Source: Basidiobolus meristosporus CBS 931.73 (taxonomy: Eukaryota; Basidiobolomycota; Basidiobolomycetes; Basidiobolales; Basidiobolaceae). Taken from it: a DNA stretch of 33,861 nucleotides. The stretch spans positions 1 to 33,861 of the forward strand of contig MCFE01000811.1 of the NCBI GenBank assembly GCA_002104905.1, read 5' to 3'. Positions 32,231 through 33,861 of this stretch are shown piece by piece (within the stretch, counting starts at the first letter, position 1; each line of letters opens with the position of its first letter). The notes beneath the pieces are model-generated. The model made no database searches, was not told where the DNA came from, and saw nothing but the letters and a program-made list of their open reading frames with translations. The position numbers were made by a program, and so were the translations under genes.

Positions 32231-32852
32231 TCAAGATATGATGGAATATAAGTCAGCTTGTATGGATTCTGATATCTGATACCCAAAGCCATATGGGCAT
32301 CATATGGATCTGTGATCTTACATCCAGAAATGCCAAAGCTGAAACTGAGTCCTTCTGCTGTGGCTTTGCTTACAGATGGTAGGTTCTTGGCTATTTCTGG
32401 TACATTGAGTACCTCTTTAAAGGTCAGCGTATGGCTTCCTTAACTGCTTCTAAGGTTTACATGGATAGTTCCTTCTGCCACTGCATCAAGAGTTCTATCA
32501 ACACTCATGAAAACCTTCCAAATTGGAATTTCTTGATATTGGGTAAAAACTTCTTTTTGGTGTATAAAGTGCTGAGATGATCCAGAGTCAATAAACCATG
32601 ATTGAGAATCCTTGTTTGTGGTCATATTTAGTGCAGATATGAATAGTCTATGTTCAGTTGTTGTAGCATTTCCATATTCAGGCTTTTTCTGCTGACTATC
32701 TCTCCTTCTTAAGCACTGGTCTGATGTGTGTTGTTTCCTTTTGCAGTAGTTACAAAACAGGTTGCAGTTGCCTTTGTAGGGTCTTGGGTACCACATTTGT
32801 TGGTTATAATGGCTTATTAAAGCATATCCTTCTTCCTTCTTATTGGCACTCT
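32231..32852 (-). pseudogene. Copia 2 gag end and protease
   Basis: The zinc knuckle CNYCKRKQHTSDQC is intact (C-x2-C-x4-H-x4-C). The protease follows with WFIDSGSSQHF (active-site DSG) and later FGISGCKITDPYDAH-like sequence in shifted frames. Upstream gag stops at SANKKEEG where repeat R copy 2 is inserted. Confidence 0.75.
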
Positions 32853-33861
32853 TGTGGTGTTTAAGTCCAAGGGAGAGATATGTTCAGCATTTCCCAAGTG
32901 GTTTGTGTGTGGGGTGTTCACTGGGTGCAATAACCTCTGGCAAAAGCTTGCTGGGAATGCTTGGGTTCTGTCTCTAATCTAATGTGATGGGGAGTAAAGC
33001 CACAAGCTTGTCAAGGGAAAACTATTGAGTTACAATCACCAACTTAGTTGGTGTCTTAACAAAAGTATGTGCTGGGTTTGGCAACCTTTGAGATGACAAT
33101 GTGCTAAAGCATCCAAAGTCAAAACAGCTGTAAACTCCACCAGCAGGGACTTGATAAGAATGCAGCTGTGGTCAATAGTTACAAAGACAGAAAAGTATCT
33201 TTGCCTGTACAAGAACAAACTTAGGAAAGAATCAAATATAATAAAAGATACCTACACTGAGTATTCCTCACAAGTAGTGCCTTCAAGGTCAGTTGGCTGT
33301 CAGTGTGGTTTCTTTGGAGTGTCCTGTGATCTGGGGTTGGAAGTTCAGGTAGCAGCAGGTAGCAGTGATCACACTAATCAACAAGTTGGTATATTGATCA
33401 AAGGGTTGATGATTTATTGTTGAGGGATAGCCTCCCTTATATACTTTTCTTACTGGCTAAGTGATTACTAATCATGGTGTTCCAGAAGGTTCCAGATATC
33501 AATAGAAATCTTAATGACATCAGAATGACCTATGAATGCTCTAAGTATGTGCCCAATGGTTCCAAGAGGCACAGCACATCCAACCAATCAGGAATCAGTA
33601 TTATGAGACCTGTGTGACATATAGATACCATATATGGTATAAAAAAGATAGGGATGGTGATATGGACTGGTCATGTGTCACAGGTATTACCACAGGTACT
33701 TGCCCAATATAGAAACACTTATAGCTAGTAATCTTACATAAAGTGAGGGATAACTTATGCATAAGGTAAGCAACTGTGATAGTCAGCCAGCTTATGGGAG
33801 AGTACTGATCAGGTAAGACAAATGGGATAAAACTAAAAAAGCGTAGTAGAGAAATATAAAA
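32853..33861 (+). mobile_element. Repeat R, copy 2 (inside copia 2 gag; open at window end)
   Basis: Begins TGTGGTGTTTAAGTCC and aligns with copy 1: 32853-33377 corresponds to 21129-21655 and 33378 onward to 23643 onward. It lacks the piggyBac insert and shows TCAA at 33378-33381 where copy 1 has duplicated TTAA. No coding frame. Its right end lies outside the window. Confidence 0.7.

Larger units (their letters stand above)
28394..33861 (-). mobile_element. Ty1/copia retrotransposon 2, minus strand, 5' end beyond the window
   Basis: Read on the minus strand: gag zinc knuckle, protease, integrase, reverse transcriptase, RNase H, polypurine tract (28750-28742) and 3' LTR (28741-28394). The order is the mirror image of copia 1 and the same family. 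Frames are broken throughout. It carries a 734-bp foldback insertion in integrase and repeat R copy 2 in gag; the gag start and 5' LTR are not in the window. Confidence 0.82.

Noticed and set aside
1-33861. CRISPR arrays, bacterial operons or rRNA genes
   Set aside because: No regularly spaced short repeats or rRNA-like blocks are visible, and introns with TATA boxes show eukaryotic DNA.

Overview
The window comes from a fungal nuclear genome. The evidence is short GT-AG introns (56-80 bp) with CTAAC/CTGAC-like branch sites, TATA boxes and AATAAA signals, and fungal protein families: a Chs4/Skt5-type Sel1-repeat protein with a CaaX end, an Svf1 lipocalin-like protein, a Prm10/ThrE-like membrane protein and an Msn2/4-type zinc finger. 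The lineage cannot be fixed from sequence alone. A zygomycete-grade, early-diverging fungus is my guess.

Positions 1-17250 are a gene compartment with balanced base composition. In order it holds: a Prm10/ThrE-like transporter (342-2021, minus); a chitin-synthase activator homologue (3070-5109, minus); divergent from it an Svf1-like gene with a 7-nt first coding exon (6149-7347, plus); an unrecognised, probably secreted minus-strand gene model (about 7946-8593); a two-finger C2H2 factor (9655-10488, plus); a four-exon cyclin (11649-13085, minus); divergent from it, across a short promoter with a TATA box on each strand, a type II membrane protein resembling NXPE/PC-esterases but lacking the catalytic serine (13497-14958, plus); and a TDP2-like endonuclease/exonuclease/phosphatase (16294-17243, minus). 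Introns were placed by reading frame, splice sites and domain continuity.

From about 17.3 kb to the end the sequence is AT-rich and made of transposons. 17.3-19.57 kb holds no recognisable gene. Then comes a nest of one Ty1/copia family: a 5' fragment (LTR-PBS-gag), a nearly full but dead plus-strand element (20321-28124), another LTR-PBS-gag fragment, and a minus-strand element running off the window (28394-33861). The LTRs are 348-349 bp with TGTTGTAA/TTACAACA ends. The primer-binding site matches the anticodon arm of initiator methionine tRNA, so this is a half-tRNA primed family as in Drosophila copia and yeast Ty5.

The copia elements were targets for other elements. An unnamed repeat (here 'R') sits in them three times. 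One R copy was split by a piggyBac-like transposon with duplicated TTAA, and another R copy preserves the empty site. The minus-strand copia carries a 734-bp foldback element with two 330-bp arms and an ATT duplication. All copia ORFs are broken, so this is a graveyard rather than an active locus.
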